Source: Buddleja alternifolia
Taxonomy: Eukaryota > Streptophyta > Magnoliopsida > Lamiales > Scrophulariaceae
Length of the DNA stretch: 64,000 nt
Direction of reading: 5' to 3'
Assembly (NCBI GenBank): GCA_019426215.1
Contig: CM033395.1
Span: 16,978,569 to 17,042,568 of the forward strand
Shown here: piece by piece, positions 21,401-32,911 of the stretch
Position numbering within the stretch: the first letter of the stretch is position 1
How the letters are laid out: every line of letters begins with the position of its first letter
Translations under genes and position numbers: made by a program
Notes under the pieces: model-generated
Seen by the model: only the letters and a program-made list of their open reading frames with translations
Databases searched by the model: none
What the model was told of the DNA's origin: nothing

Positions 21401-21812
21401 ATGGAACCTAAGAAATCTGTCACTGAGGGCCTCGTGGTGGACTGGAAATATTTAAACGGTCAGACTGATATTCCGATGAGGGATATGCTGGAATTTGTTG
21501 CCAAAGTTGGGTTGCAGACCTTTCTCACCAGATATTCTTACTACTTTGTTGATGAAGTTGCTGGGTTTTGGAGAACTGCAAAGCTATTAGAAGACAAGAA
21601 CTCTACATCTTGCTCTTTCTCCTTTTCGAAGAAAAGTTTCGTTCGGACGTTTATTATATCTGTAGAGTCTATAGCCAAGAACATCAAGTTGCCAAATCAG
21701 GGTGAGGCTTTGGAATCTATCTCTACAAGCCAGATTGAGGAAGCTTGGGCAAAGATTTGTTACTATGACGCCGTGTAATACAAGCCCAACTTTGACAAGA
21801 ATAAATTAATCA
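21401..21812 (+). pseudogene. Env-like ORF of element C, 5' fragment
   Basis: About 135 codons survive. The ATG starts Met-Glu-Pro-Lys-Lys and the region matches the first domain of the A copy ('VDWKYL', 'LQTFLTRYSY', 'FWRTAKL', 'LPNQGEALE'). A TAA falls at 21776-21778, at nearly the same place as the first stop of the A copy. Homology ends near 21812, where unrelated DNA begins. Confidence 0.8.
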
Positions 21813-22503
21813 AGTCACCCCTATTATATGAGTGATTGATCCATTTAGATAGTAACCTCGCCCGGCCTTCCGCCTTATTGGATAGTTCTCAAGATCGTTT
21901 TACCTCGTCTTTCATATGTGGCCTAATTATATGGGTGTCCAATATGCTACCTCTTCTTTGGTCAATCCTCTCAATTCATGGCCCCAATTATATTAGTGTG
22001 CAATAAGTGATTAGATCCCACAAAGCACCTCTATGCTTAGTGACAATCACAGCCTATCTCGACTAAGTTAATCCCCAATTATATTAGTGATTCACCTAGC
22101 CTCAATGGCGTTTCACATGTTGCCACTTATGATGGAAGACATGGAAGAGAAATCCAATTTCAATTCCATATAAGCCTAATATTTTCTCTGGAGGCCATTG
22201 CATAAAATATTGGTCTCACCAGATTAAATTTATCTTATTTAATTTTCTGTCCTATGCATGCATTCCAAACACATCACATATATATAGACAGAAAAATAAA
22301 CCATTCACAAAGAGATAAATTAGGATGAACCACCTTGAGCCCTAACCTAAGCGGTAAAGTGGCTGGACTCTTGGAAATAAAAATAGTCTAAACTATTACA
22401 ATGGATCACCACTGCATACAAGTCTTCAATTGACCTTCGTCTTCATGATTACATAAACTATATCTAAATACAATCTACTAATCTAAAGACAGAAAAAGAA
22501 AAA
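21813..22503. other. Unclassified AT-rich DNA, no gene seen
   Basis: I see no ORF with a recognisable product. Four imperfect copies of an ATTATAT..GTG motif occur (21822, 21928, 21988 and 22079), spaced roughly 60-110 bp. The style resembles degraded LTR or transposon DNA, but I cannot assign a family. Confidence 0.4.
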
Positions 22504-22990
22504 GAAAATAGCAGATACCCCCCCAAACTATGAGGTGATGCGCACTTTGCCCCCCAAACTATTAAAAGTTGCAGTCAACACCCTAAACTATCACATATGT
22601 GCACTTTGGCCCCTCGGTCCGCTTCGGACAGCACACAGGGGGCAAAGTGCTACAAACCACATAGGTGAGGGGGTAATGTGCTTAGTTCTTAATTTTCTTG
22701 CATTTTTTGATTTTTTTTAAAATTCAAATATTCTTGACTTTCTTAAAAAAAAATTAAATTTTTTCAAATTTCTAATGTTTTCTTATTACTTTTCTATTTT
22801 TTAATGAATTTTTTCAGAAATTTAGTCAATTTTTTTTCCAAGATTTTTTATTTTTGACCGAATTTGCCCGAAGCTGACCGAGGGGGCAAAGTGCACATAT
22901 ATGATAGTTTAGGGTGTTGACTGCAATTTTTAATAGTTTGGGGGGCAAAGTGCACATCACCTAATAGTTTGGGGGGTATCTGCTATTTTC
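22504..22990. mobile_element. Foldback MITE with about 124-bp terminal inverted repeats
   Basis: The left arm (22504-22627) and the reverse complement of the right arm (22868-22990) match over nearly their full length with only a few differences. Both contain GCAGATACCCCCC and GCACTTTGCCCCCCAAACT. The 240-bp centre is AT-rich and non-coding. Long inverted repeats without a transposase fit a Mutator-like (MULE-derived) MITE. The flanks are A-rich on both sides, so the target duplication cannot be told from simple sequence. Confidence 0.85.
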
Positions 22991-24253
22991 TCAAAAAAAA
23001 AAAACTGGATCTATTGAAAATTTTAAATTGGACTTAAATTCTTCATAAGTTTTAAATTAATTGGTATGCATTAAATTAGATTTATTAAATTGAATTTAAT
23101 CAAAAGATTAAATTGGATTTAATCAAAGATTGAATTGGATTTGATCAAAGATTAAATTAGATTTGATCATATATTAAATTAGATACATTAAATTAGATTT
23201 AATGATTAATTCTCATATGTGTTTGAATTGTTTATATGTTCCTTATTTATGTGATGGTGACACTATGTATGAACTTAGGGTTTATCTTTTCTGTCTTACC
23301 TGGGTTGTATTGGGCCGGAGTTTGAGCCCTCCAGATTGTATCTTCAATCCGTAGTATTTTTGTATATGTTTTTTCTATGTAATTGTTTTAGAGACAGGCC
23401 CAAATGGCGGATCATGGTGGCACATGAAGTCTTGGTGAAGTATGAAAATTAGATCTTGTATAGGCAGAAACCCTTGTAATAGATAGAACCTCTTCCCAAT
23501 CACTCATTGGTTCGAGATGATCTAGATAGTCCATACGTGTGTGTGTTGTTAGAATTTCTAGGCTTATTCTTATGCATTTCCTTTAAATTTGCGTGATAAA
23601 AAAATTAATGTGCAAAGTGAAACCAACATTATTAACATTATCAAATGTTATAATTCTCCCATTAGAAAATACTGAGTAAGTAAAGGCGCATTGGATGTCC
23701 TAGCTCTCCATTAAACTTTAGAAGATGGGTTCATTTCTAGTGCATGGCATCTTCCCACAATAAGGGGGTCAAGAATCAAGACGTGGTACTCTATCTTCTC
23801 TAGTGCATTTGATGCCTTCATGTCGAAGCGAATTTCGCCCCATATATCGTTTAAGATTGCAAGGCAGGATTAAATTGTTAGACTCAAAGAAGTTAATGGG
23901 ATAAATGAATCAAATGGATCACCACCTATATATAAAAAACGTTTGCATTTAAGTGATCCATGAGCTAAAGGAGATTGAATCATCGGTTGGACTGATTGGT
24001 GTATGACATCACCTCAATGATCTAACAGGCCATATATCGTTGAAGGTTGCAACTTGATCAGATCGTTGAGGAACTCAATCACTCAATATGAAACCAATAC
24101 AACGAGGTTTCTGAATATTGCAGTGGGAATGCAATGTTTCGAGAAAAATAGTGGGAGTCAAGTAAAGATTGAAATCCTTGATTTTACTCGAAAGTACATA
24201 ATAACTCATCTAGTCATAAATTTTGGTATTTTCTGCAGTTTATTTCCTACACA
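22991..24253. other. Unclassified repeat-derived DNA left of element E
   Basis: It contains a short minisatellite (23080-23215) and otherwise no coding sequence that I recognise. It may include the degraded 5' leader of element E, since the gag start of E follows at 24254. However, no LTR matching 36290-37383 and no TGGTATCAGAGC primer site is visible here. Confidence 0.4.
23080..23215. repeat. Degenerate minisatellite of a GATTAAATTGGATTT-like unit
   Basis: Roughly seven imperfect copies of a unit of 18-22 bp, of the form ATTAAATTGGATTTAATCAA, run head to tail. Each unit is itself partly palindromic (TTAAAT / ATTTAA), so the array could fold. Confidence 0.7.
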
Positions 24254-25110
24254 ATGACTAACCTTTTGACCATATTACTTGAGAAAAGTGTCCTCACTGG
24301 ACCGAATTTCGTTGATTAGATATGAAATCTGAGGATTTTCCTCAGCCTTGAATCTTTGGGACATGTGCTCAATGAAGAGATGCCTGAAATCCTAGACCCC
24401 GGATCTTTTGAAGATAGGCTTGCCCATGAAGATTAGGTAAAGGCTAAAACTCATTTCAAGGGGTACATGCTGGGATCGATGACTAATGAACTGTAGCGAT
24501 GTCATGAAAAGATGGGAACAACTGCTGAAATCATAGTGTATCTGAAAGAACTCTACGGAGAGCACATCAGGACTGCTCGTATGCAATCTCTAGTCAACTC
24601 TTTGGGGAGAGAATGAAGGAAGGAGAGAAAGTTGGGGATCATGCTTTGAAGATGATCTCTTATTTGAGAGATTAGACGCCCTCGACTTCTCTATGGACTT
24701 TTAGCTTCAGACTGATCTCATCCTGCAGTCACTACCCAAGTCTTATTCGCAATTCATAGTGAGTTTCAATATGAATGACATTGAGTGTCCATTGTCGAGT
24801 CTTTGAACAAACTCTCAAATGCTCAATCACAAATAGACCCCAAGACGAAAGAGACTGCTTTGGTCATTTCTACTGAGACTTTAAAAATTCGAAAGAAGAA
24901 AAGAGGCAAGAAGCAACTGGGAGTGGCAAAATCTTCTAGGAAGTCCAAAGGTAAGGCAAACCAAAAAAAGAGGTCCAAGGGCAGGGGCCCTAAGAAGACA
25001 GACATATGCCTCCACTGCAAAGAAGCAGGGCATTGGAAGCTGGACTGTCCGAAGCTGAAAACAGAAAATAAAGCAGGTATAGAACTTTATGTTTTTGAAA
25101 CAAATTGTTC
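24254..25110 (+). pseudogene. gag: Copia gag of element E, broken
   Basis: The ATG at 24254 begins Met-Thr-Asn-Leu-Leu, followed by a 'LTGPNF' motif typical of copia Gag N-termini; stops follow almost at once. Recognisable pieces include the 'YLKELYGEH' region near 24540 and the 'LILQSLPKSY' region near 24720. A Lys/Arg-rich basic stretch (24860-24995) and a CX2CX4HX4C zinc knuckle (25007-25048) follow. Several frames are needed to read it, so it makes no protein. Confidence 0.82.
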
Positions 25111-28026
25111 TATGGTGATATTTTCTACTTCTTGCACTCTAGATTCCTGAGCTTGTGCTCATGTATGTGTTTTGAACCAGGATCTGAAGGCAAGTAGAAA
25201 GTTGGATGAGAAGAAAGTGATGATCAATGTTGGAAGCGGACACAGCCTGGCTGCGTCACACATTGGAATTACTTCTGTTACATTATTTTTTGGACATCAA
25301 ATAATTTTAGATGGTTGCCTAGTTTTTCTCAATGGGCCCAAGAATATTGTTTCTATTCCTGTATTGGTCAAGAAAGGATATTTGTTTTCTTTTAAACATA
25401 ATTCTTGTGATATTTATTTTGAAAATAAGTGTGTTGGCTCTGCATCTTTAATTAATGATTTATACTATTTGAATGTCCGAAATCAATGTATGGTTAATAC
25501 TATGACTAGAAAACATAGCATGAGCAGAGTAAACCAAAAAATCATATAGCACCTTAGACTAGGACATGCCGGTGAATTTAAGATTCATGAGTTGGAAAAA
25601 CGTGGGCTTATTGGCCCACTTGGGTCTGACCCATATCCTACTTGTAAATCATGTCTTAAAGGCAATATGACTAGGTCACCATTCTCAAATAAAGTTTTAG
25701 GATTAATTCACACTGACGTTTGTGGGCCCCTCAAGGATGCGGCCTTTGGAGGTTTTCAGTACTTTATAACCTTCACAGATGACCACTCTAAGTATGGTCT
25801 AGTTTATCTGATGAAGTATAAGTCAGAAGCACTTGAATGGTTCAAGGAATTCAAAGCATTAACTGAAAAACAAACTGGGCACAGTATTAAGACACTCAGA
25901 TCTGATCGAGCCGGCGAATACATGAGTGCCGAGTTTGATGAGTTCTTAAAAGAACAAGGCATAGTATTACAACTTACTCCTCCAGCAACTCAATAACTTA
26001 ATGGGGTAGCAGAAAGAAGGAATCGTACTCTGTTGGACATGATACGCTCCATGCTTAGCTACACTGATTTACACATTTCCTTGAGGGGACATGCTTTGCT
26101 TACAGTTGAGCACATTCTGAACAAATGTCCCTCGAAATCTGTTCCAACTACACCATATGAATTATGGAGCGGTAGGAAGCTTAGTCACAAGTACACAAAG
26201 ATATGCGGTTGCCCAGCATATGTAAAGAAGACCAAGGTAGAGAAACTAGAGGATAAATCCTTGAAAGGACATTTTATTGGTTTTCCCATAGATTCAATGG
26301 GATACCTCTTTTACCTGCAAAATGATCATCGGATCATCGTGGCCTTACAAGCCCACTTTCTTGAAGAAGAATTCATTCGAGAAGGTGGTGCAGGTAGAAA
26401 GATTGTTCTGGAAGAACAAGATAACATCCCTTTGGAGACATTAGTTTAAGAATCAGAACCCAATATGACACAACCGTTGCAACAACAATCTAGCTGAGTA
26501 TCTCAGCCGCTTGAGAGATATAGCTATCTGCACAATACACAACATTATTTGTATGCTGTTGCAGAAGAGCACCATGGAGATGATCCCTCTGACTATGATG
26601 AAACAGCGACATATATAGATTCCTCAAAGTGGTTTGAGGCTATGAAAGTAGAGATTGATTCTATGTATTCGAACCAAGTCTGGACTCTTACTGATCTACC
26701 AAATGGAGTAAGACCAATTGGATGTAAATGGATCTATAAGAGAAAGATTAGTCTAGATGCAAGGTGGATACCTATAAGGCCAGGCTGGTGGCAAAAGGGT
26801 ATAATCAAAAGGAGGGCATTGACTATGAGAAACCTTTTTGCCAGTAGCCATGATCAAATCTATTAGAATTCTACTAGCCATAGCTGCAAACTTAAATTAT
26901 TAAATCTGGCAAATGGATGTGAAGACCGCATTTTTAAATGGATGCCTTGAGGAGGACACTTATATGCAACAGCTAGAGGCTTCATATCCGAAGCATATTC
27001 TCTTAAAGTTTGCAAACTTAATAGGTCCATCTATGGAATGAAGCAAGCCTCTCGGAGTTGGAATCTAAAGTTCGTTGAAGAAGCAAAGAAATATGGCTTC
27101 ATCAAGAATGAAGACGAACCATGTGTCTACAAATGGTTAGTGGGAGCAAGTTGACATTTCTGGTTCTATACGTAGATGACATACTACTTATAGGGAATGA
27201 CATAGGCTTATTGACATCAGTCAAGACATGGCTCTCAAGCACGTTCTCTATGAAAGACTTGGGAAAAGCAACTTACATTCTGGGAATTCGCCTATGTAGA
27301 GATAGTGCTAATAAAATGATAGGTCTCTCCCAAGCGCTCTACCTAGAGAAAGTACTTAAATGATATGAAATGCATAACTCGAAGGAAGGACTTTTGCCCA
27401 AGAGACATGGTATTCATCATTCCAAATCTATGAGTCCTAAAATGGACAAGGATAGAATGGAAATGAGGAATACACCCTATGCATCGGCAGTAGAAAGTCT
27501 CATGTACGCGATGTTGTGCATGAAACCAGATCTGGCACATGTTGTGAGCATGGTCAGTAGGTTTCAAGCGAACCCGGGGGAGTCACACTGGACAATAGTG
27601 AAGTTTATCTTAAAGTACTTAAGAAAAACTAAAGATATGTTATTGATATATGGAAATGGAGAATTGAAGGAGGATGGTTACACCAATGCAGATTTTCAAT
27701 CTGATCCGGATGACCTCAAGTCCACCTCTGGGTAAATATTTACGCTCAATGATGGAGCAGTGTCTTGGAAAAGTTCTAAGCAAAGCACAACTGTTGATTC
27801 CACAACGGAGGCATCATATGTGGCAGCCTCTGAGGCAGCACAAGAAGTTGTTTGGATGAGAAAGTTCATAGCTGAACTTCAAGCGGTTCCTAGCATGGAA
27901 ATGTCGTTGCCACTACTGTGTGACAACAACAGAGCAATTGAGAAAGCTAAAGAACCAAGGTCTCACAACAAATCTAAACACATGGTGAGGAAATATCATA
28001 TAATATGAAAAATTGTTGGAAGAGGC
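25111..28026 (+). pseudogene. pol: Copia pol of element E, first part, broken
   Basis: The protease active site near 25142 reads Leu-Asp-Ser followed directly by TGA (25148-25150), so the Gly of the catalytic triplet is a stop. Integrase follows: GAG-pre-integrase 'HLRLGHAG' near 25550, the first Asp near 25720, the second near 25910, a stop at 25994-25996, then the Glu region. RT starts near 26549; a frameshifted part is visible around 26750-27000, and YVDD is at 27169-27180. RNase H ('SWKSSKQST', 'EASYVAASEAAQEVVW') runs to 28026, where element D interrupts the codon run for 'REIVGRG'. There are several stops and frameshifts throughout. Confidence 0.9.
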
Positions 28027-29720
28027 TGTTGGTCCCAAGTGGCATACGAAAGGGTGTAGAAGGGGGGGGGGGGGGGGGTTGAATAGACCCTGAAGTCTTT
28101 TTCGACTTCAAAAGATTTCGTATTAAAAGATTTTTGGACGCTTGAAAAGATAGACGCTTGAAGTGTCTAACGCTTGACTTAAGCGTTCACTTAAAATATT
28201 GGCGCTTTGGCGAAGCGTCTGATGAAGACTAATTTTTAAAGTTAACTCAGACTTCAAGAATTGAATACTTTGACCAAGTAGGTTAAGCGTTCAGTTCTTT
28301 TAATCAGTGTTAGCACAGCGGAATGATTTTTGGAGTCTTCTCTTTGAAAATTTTAGCGTCACACGAGGTTTCTTAGTTGCTTAGCTTTTGATTGTGTTTT
28401 ACTTAATCAATTTATGCAATGATATGATAGATGAAAGAATTGACTGAAAAGTAAATGACATATAATATTTGTAAGGTTCGTTGGGCGGTGTAATCCCAAC
28501 TACGTCCTTCTTCTCCTTTGCACTCGGAGGCAATCCACTAAAATGATTCTCAAAGAATCACACAGAATCTTCTACAAATTAGGGAGAGATGGATGTCGAT
28601 GACTTGAGCTCCTTGATCACACAGATTTCTGCTCCAAATCACTTCAATCCCCTTGCTTCTTTCACCCAGAAATAATGCAAGTATCCAACTTCGACTTCAC
28701 ACAGATCGCGAGGCTTGGATAGGGGTTTTTCTAAAAGGGTTTGTTTGATTTTGATAAAGTTCAAACAACTGGAATATCTCAGTAGTAGAGTAGTTTCTTC
28801 AAAAAGAATGTTTGAGATATTGGGTTGACTGTCTCAGGATTTGATGAAAAGCAGAGAAAATATGCTCTTGAGTATTCTGGCTTTTCTGAGAGTTTAAGGA
28901 ATGAGACTTCAATGCAACAGCAATTTGGCTTGATAATTGTTCTCTCTGTTTGGCTTGTTGTTGAAGTTCTATTTATAGGCATTCTTGGAAAAAGTGTTCG
29001 TTTGACACATGCAAGGACGCGTGTCTCTCACTTTCGCGAGTGAACAACTTTTGTCCTTTTTCCTGAAAATCTGCTGCACAAAAGTTGGTGCTGCAGTCTT
29101 TGAAGTGTGGACAGTCCAATAGGGTCGCTTCTCCGTACGTCTGAAAGTTCTTATCACATTTAATGCTCTTATCAGCATTTAATGCAATTTGAATTAAATG
29201 CCCGTTGGCATTTAATGCACTGAGAATATTTGCATTAAACTCCTTTCGATCTGATGCTTCAGGAGAATGTTTGTTATTTGATAGACGCTTCATTCATGAA
29301 TTGAAAGTTCCAAATAATCGGAGGACTATTTAATGTTTAGACGCTTGAAAAAAGTCTTCAGACTTTATTTAGAAGTATAGACGCTTGAGACTTCAGTCTT
29401 AGTTACTTGACACCTCACTCAGAACATGTTAGGCGCTTAGAGTGAACTTCTTTAAACTTCATTCACTATTGATTTCTTGGACGCTTGGAGCCTTCAGATT
29501 TCGCAGTCTTGATAAGCATACTCAGAAAGTATCAAACGCTTTAATCTAACTGACTTCTTGATCTAAGAATGTCAAAAGTAAAAGGTAAAATAAAGCCTAT
29601 ACATTTCTAATGTTCAAATGCTTATACAATGTATCTATGAAATTTAAGCGTGCATAACTTTGGGGTTTAACAAGATTCCTATTTGTTATCATCAAAACAT
29701 CTAACATGAAATTCCTAACA
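28027..29720 (-). repeat. 3' LTR of element D (left copy, 1,694 bp)
   Basis: Reads TGTTGGTCCC...CATGAAATTCCTAACA on the plus strand, so it is a type-A LTR in reverse. It includes a run of 17 G (28062-28078) in the terminal hairpin loop. It also has a dense group of CGCTT/AAGCG motifs (28139-28218) and reversed GCATTAAATG-type repeats (about 29155-29235). Confidence 0.95.
28970..28977 (-). promoter_or_regulatory. TATA box of element D, left LTR
   Basis: TATTTATA on the plus strand reads TATAAATA on the element strand, followed as elsewhere by the conserved leader. Confidence 0.7.
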
Positions 29721-29734
29721 ATTTCCCCCTTTTT
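29721..29734 (-). promoter_or_regulatory. Polypurine tract of element D
   Basis: ATTTCCCCCTTTTT is the reverse complement of the AAAAAGGGGGAAAT tract next to the 3' LTR of A. It touches the LTR directly. Confidence 0.9.
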
Positions 29735-29939
29735 GATGATGGCAATACTTACTCTTTTATAGTTAAAGAGTTACGACAGCCAAAGTTAATAAGCGTTATG
29801 TTAGTAAGTTAGAGTTAGTTAAGCTTCAACGAGATGTTTCAGCTGAAAAATGTACTTTATATATATTCGAAGAATTCATACATTTTACAAACTATGTAGA
29901 AACAGAAGAGATGGTTAAATTACAAAGAGCTATCATGAT

Positions 29940-32911
29940 CTACTTTCTTCTGGTAAGATTTCGTCGTCTGATCATTTTTGTTCTAATGGATTCTTCGATG
30001 AGATCTTGAAGGGTGATCATTATCTGATGATCTCTGTCAATTACGAAACGATTTTCCCTTTTTCTCCTTGTTTCATACACTGTATGCCGTTGATCCCATT
30101 CGGATGGATCAATACCCATATGCCTAAGCACTGCTCTGAACGCTTGAGATAAATCTGAGAATTCCATTTCCACAGCCAAGTCTTGAGGAGTAGTAGGCTC
30201 TGGAAGTGGTGCTCGCTCCATCGGTATATTGAATTGTTCAAGTAGCGCTTGAGATGGCACAGGTGTATCTGCTCTGAAAGCAATGGGAGGAAAACCAGTT
30301 CTTCTACTAGGAATTCCTGTGGCGGCAACCCATGAAGGATAATTAGATTCTGGAAGATGAGGAGGAGGTGGCAAGAAGACAAAATCTTGTGGATTTTTCG
30401 GCTCTGGAAGCTTCACTTTTTGACGCTTAGAACTTGATTGAGTTCTTGAACTTGCATGAGCTTTCCTCTTTTCCCCCTTATTGCCATCATCAGCCTTTGC
30501 TGTAGCTTCAGTAAGAATGGCAATTTGAGCAGCCAGTTGGACCATGGATGCAGCCAATGCATCAAATTTTTCTTCAAGAGATTCTTTCATAGCAATTTAA
30601 TTAGCTGCAAGTCCATCTATCATCATCTGCATACGAGAGAGAGCAGTATCTACGGTAGCATCAGCAGCTCCGCGCTTGTGAGCAACTTGAGCGCTCATAT
30701 TCTCCTTCTCGATCTTAGCTAAGTCTTCCTTGATCCAGTGAAGAGATTCTGCATGATTGGACGCTTGAGCGTTCATCTCTTCCAACGCTTCAGTGAGGAG
30801 AGGCACAAATGTTTGAAGCACATTCGGAGAGGCAGCTGGTTGTTTAAATCTTGAAGTGTGCTTTAGTGACTCTATAGATGGTTGTTGAAAATCTGGATTG
30901 AAGACAGACTGATGAATTGCTATCTTAGCAACCGTTGGAACAGGTGAAGTTGAAGCGCCAGGCACAGCCTCTGGTTGAGATGCTTGAACTGGTTCCACTA
31001 TGGGTGCTAAGGCAACTTCTGTATCAGATGTGGAAGGTAAAGAGGAGACAGTAGTTAGATGACTAAAGTCACAGAATCTGAAGGTGAGCCTTCCAAAATC
31101 TGAATCAGCAAACTCCGTTGATGAACTGTTGATTAACTCATTTACTCGAGAAATAGGAATCGTCGAGAAATCACTTAGAGTGCGGATTGGAGTGTCCATT
31201 GCTATGACCCAACTTGGTCCTGAGATCTGGAGCATGTGGTTAACAAAGATCTTGCAACGAGGAGCCTTAATAAAGAATAGAGCATCGTCACGTTGAGTGA
31301 ATGAAAAGCGTAGCACTCTATCTTTTGGAAACTCTAACGGACGCTCAGACTCGGATACGTACATTGCCATGTATTCTTCAACGTAAGGCAAGGCTGCACG
31401 CGAGATGTCCGAATTTCTTTTGAGTAAAGAGAGAACATAGGTATAGTGTTCTATCAGTTCCTGTCGGAAAGAGAAGAGCAATGGATATCCAAAAAGAGGT
31501 CTTATAATGGATCCATTTAGCTTTCTCCGGTTTGCAGTGAAGACGTTGTCGAAATCCTGTAACGGAGGGAGCATTTTCAACATATGTCTGATGTTGTCTT
31601 CCTGCTGGCCAGATGTAAGCGTTAAATCTGAAGTAGGCTTTGTTCCGCTTGTTGATGCTTGGCCACAGTAATTGATTGGCAAATTTGCGATTCTAGCCAA
31701 CGCTTCACGCAAAAAGCGTTCTATTGGTTGACAAAAAGATGGTAAGAGAGCAAGTGGCCCAACTCTTGCTTCTCGGCGCTGTAAGCAATATCGCGCAAAC
31801 TGTCTTCTTTTATCTAGCATGCCGATGGTGAACAAGTGAGGTTCCTTGACCAGGTCTTCAAACTTGTAACGCTGGCCAACGTAGGTTTCGCACCAGGTAA
31901 CCTCATTCATGCAGAAGGTTGTGCCTGCATGCAGAATGGCACGAAAGCCTTCATGATGAATATCTCGGATGGCTTCAAAGCGATGCTTATCAGGTTGATA
32001 GTTTGCATTCAGGACGCTTTGTAAGAGGTAATCAGCCTCTTCTTGAATGAGAGCGTTTAGAGAGGCAGGACGCTCACCGATATAGGGACTTTTATTTTTC
32101 CACAATCTGAGTGGGTTGGGAAGACTCTGATTAGCAGCACTATGCACAACTGAACGAAAGTGGGAATAACCCTATTTGTTTAAGATTTCCTCTTCAGGAT
32201 TTAAAAGCTCCACAGGTAGACGCTCATAGGCTCTAATCTTGTAGTTTCTTGGAGCAAAACCTGAAGGCTTGCTGCGTCCCATATCCATGAAGTAAGCTAA
32301 GTCCACATCCCCTTGTGGAATTCTATCAATACCCCATTTTTCAAATATCTGTATAGATGCTGGGGTAGGAGGTAGAGTATCTCCATTGGCGAGTGCCAAG
32401 TAGTACGCAAATTCGACGCTTGTGACTTCGGTACTAAACATCATTTCCACAAGAGCTCGATCTCTATCAATTATCTTGGCTAGATCAGCTTCAGCAACAA
32501 TGTAACATTCTTCATTATAGCCAGCTGGAATGAATTCTTCTTTAGGAACTGGAGGCATATAGTTGATTGAATGATCAATCGTCTTCAGGGGGTCGAGTTT
32601 GAAGAAGTGGCTAGGCGCTGGAACGTCTTCAGCAACACTCTGACCTTCTGAGCGTGCCTCTGTTATAGCCTGAACAGGGATAGGAGTCTGAACCTCTGTG
32701 GGAGCAGGTTCCTCAGCTTCAATTGCAGCAACTTCTGCGGCAATATCTTTAGCAATAGCAACAACTTCTGTCATATCAACATCCAGGAGGACATCCATTG
32801 ATGCTTCAGTAGCGGCTTGAACTATAGCTGAAATACGAGAGCTATCCTCTATAAGAGCAGGATCTTCTACAGATGTAGGAATAGAAATGTTGTGGGAAGA
32901 AATAAACCTTT
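29940..32911 (-). pseudogene. Env-like ORF of element D, long and nearly open
   Basis: This is the best preserved env-like reading frame in the window: about 990 codons in one frame with only two stops (32172-32174 TAG and 30597-30599 TAA). It begins at the fusion with gag, so the N-terminal domain is absent. Order: Ala/Glu/Pro-rich linker (32900-32630), conserved central domain (about 32600-31060, with 'FKLDPLKTIDHSINYMPPV' and 'DKRRQFARYCL'), Pro/Ser/Ala linker, coiled coil (about 30800-30500), Lys/Arg cluster, Pro-rich stretch, and the conserved C-terminal region ('HMGIDPSEWD'). No hydrophobic membrane segment is visible. Function unknown. Retention of this ORF in an element that lost pol is notable. 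Confidence 0.78.

Larger units (their letters stand above)
12204..21812 (+). mobile_element. Element C: Sirevirus, interrupted and 3'-truncated
   Basis: The 5' LTR is type A and is split by a type-B solo LTR. A primer binding site, a degraded gag, the last part of integrase, RT, RNase H, the pol/env-like spacer and the first 0.4 kb of the env-like ORF follow. A Tork-like LTR (17186-18370) replaces the gag end, protease and most of integrase. Homology to A stops near 21812 inside the env-like ORF. No 3' LTR is present, so no target duplication can be checked. This is one of the most decayed Sirevirus copies in the window. Confidence 0.88.

Noticed and set aside
22535..22720. ORF within the MITE as a peptide gene
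   Set aside because: It falls in the inverted-repeat arm and AT-rich core; coding potential is incidental.
23240..23570. 5' LTR of element E
   Set aside because: No match to the E 3' LTR start (TGTTAGGTGTATGCC), no CA end and no primer binding site could be found, so the stretch is left unclassified.
28825..29043. Short ORFs repeated in both LTRs of D (also 35281-35499) as a conserved small gene
   Set aside because: They lie antisense in the U3/R part of an LTR. They are duplicated only because the LTRs are copies, and the other type-A LTRs do not keep the frame.
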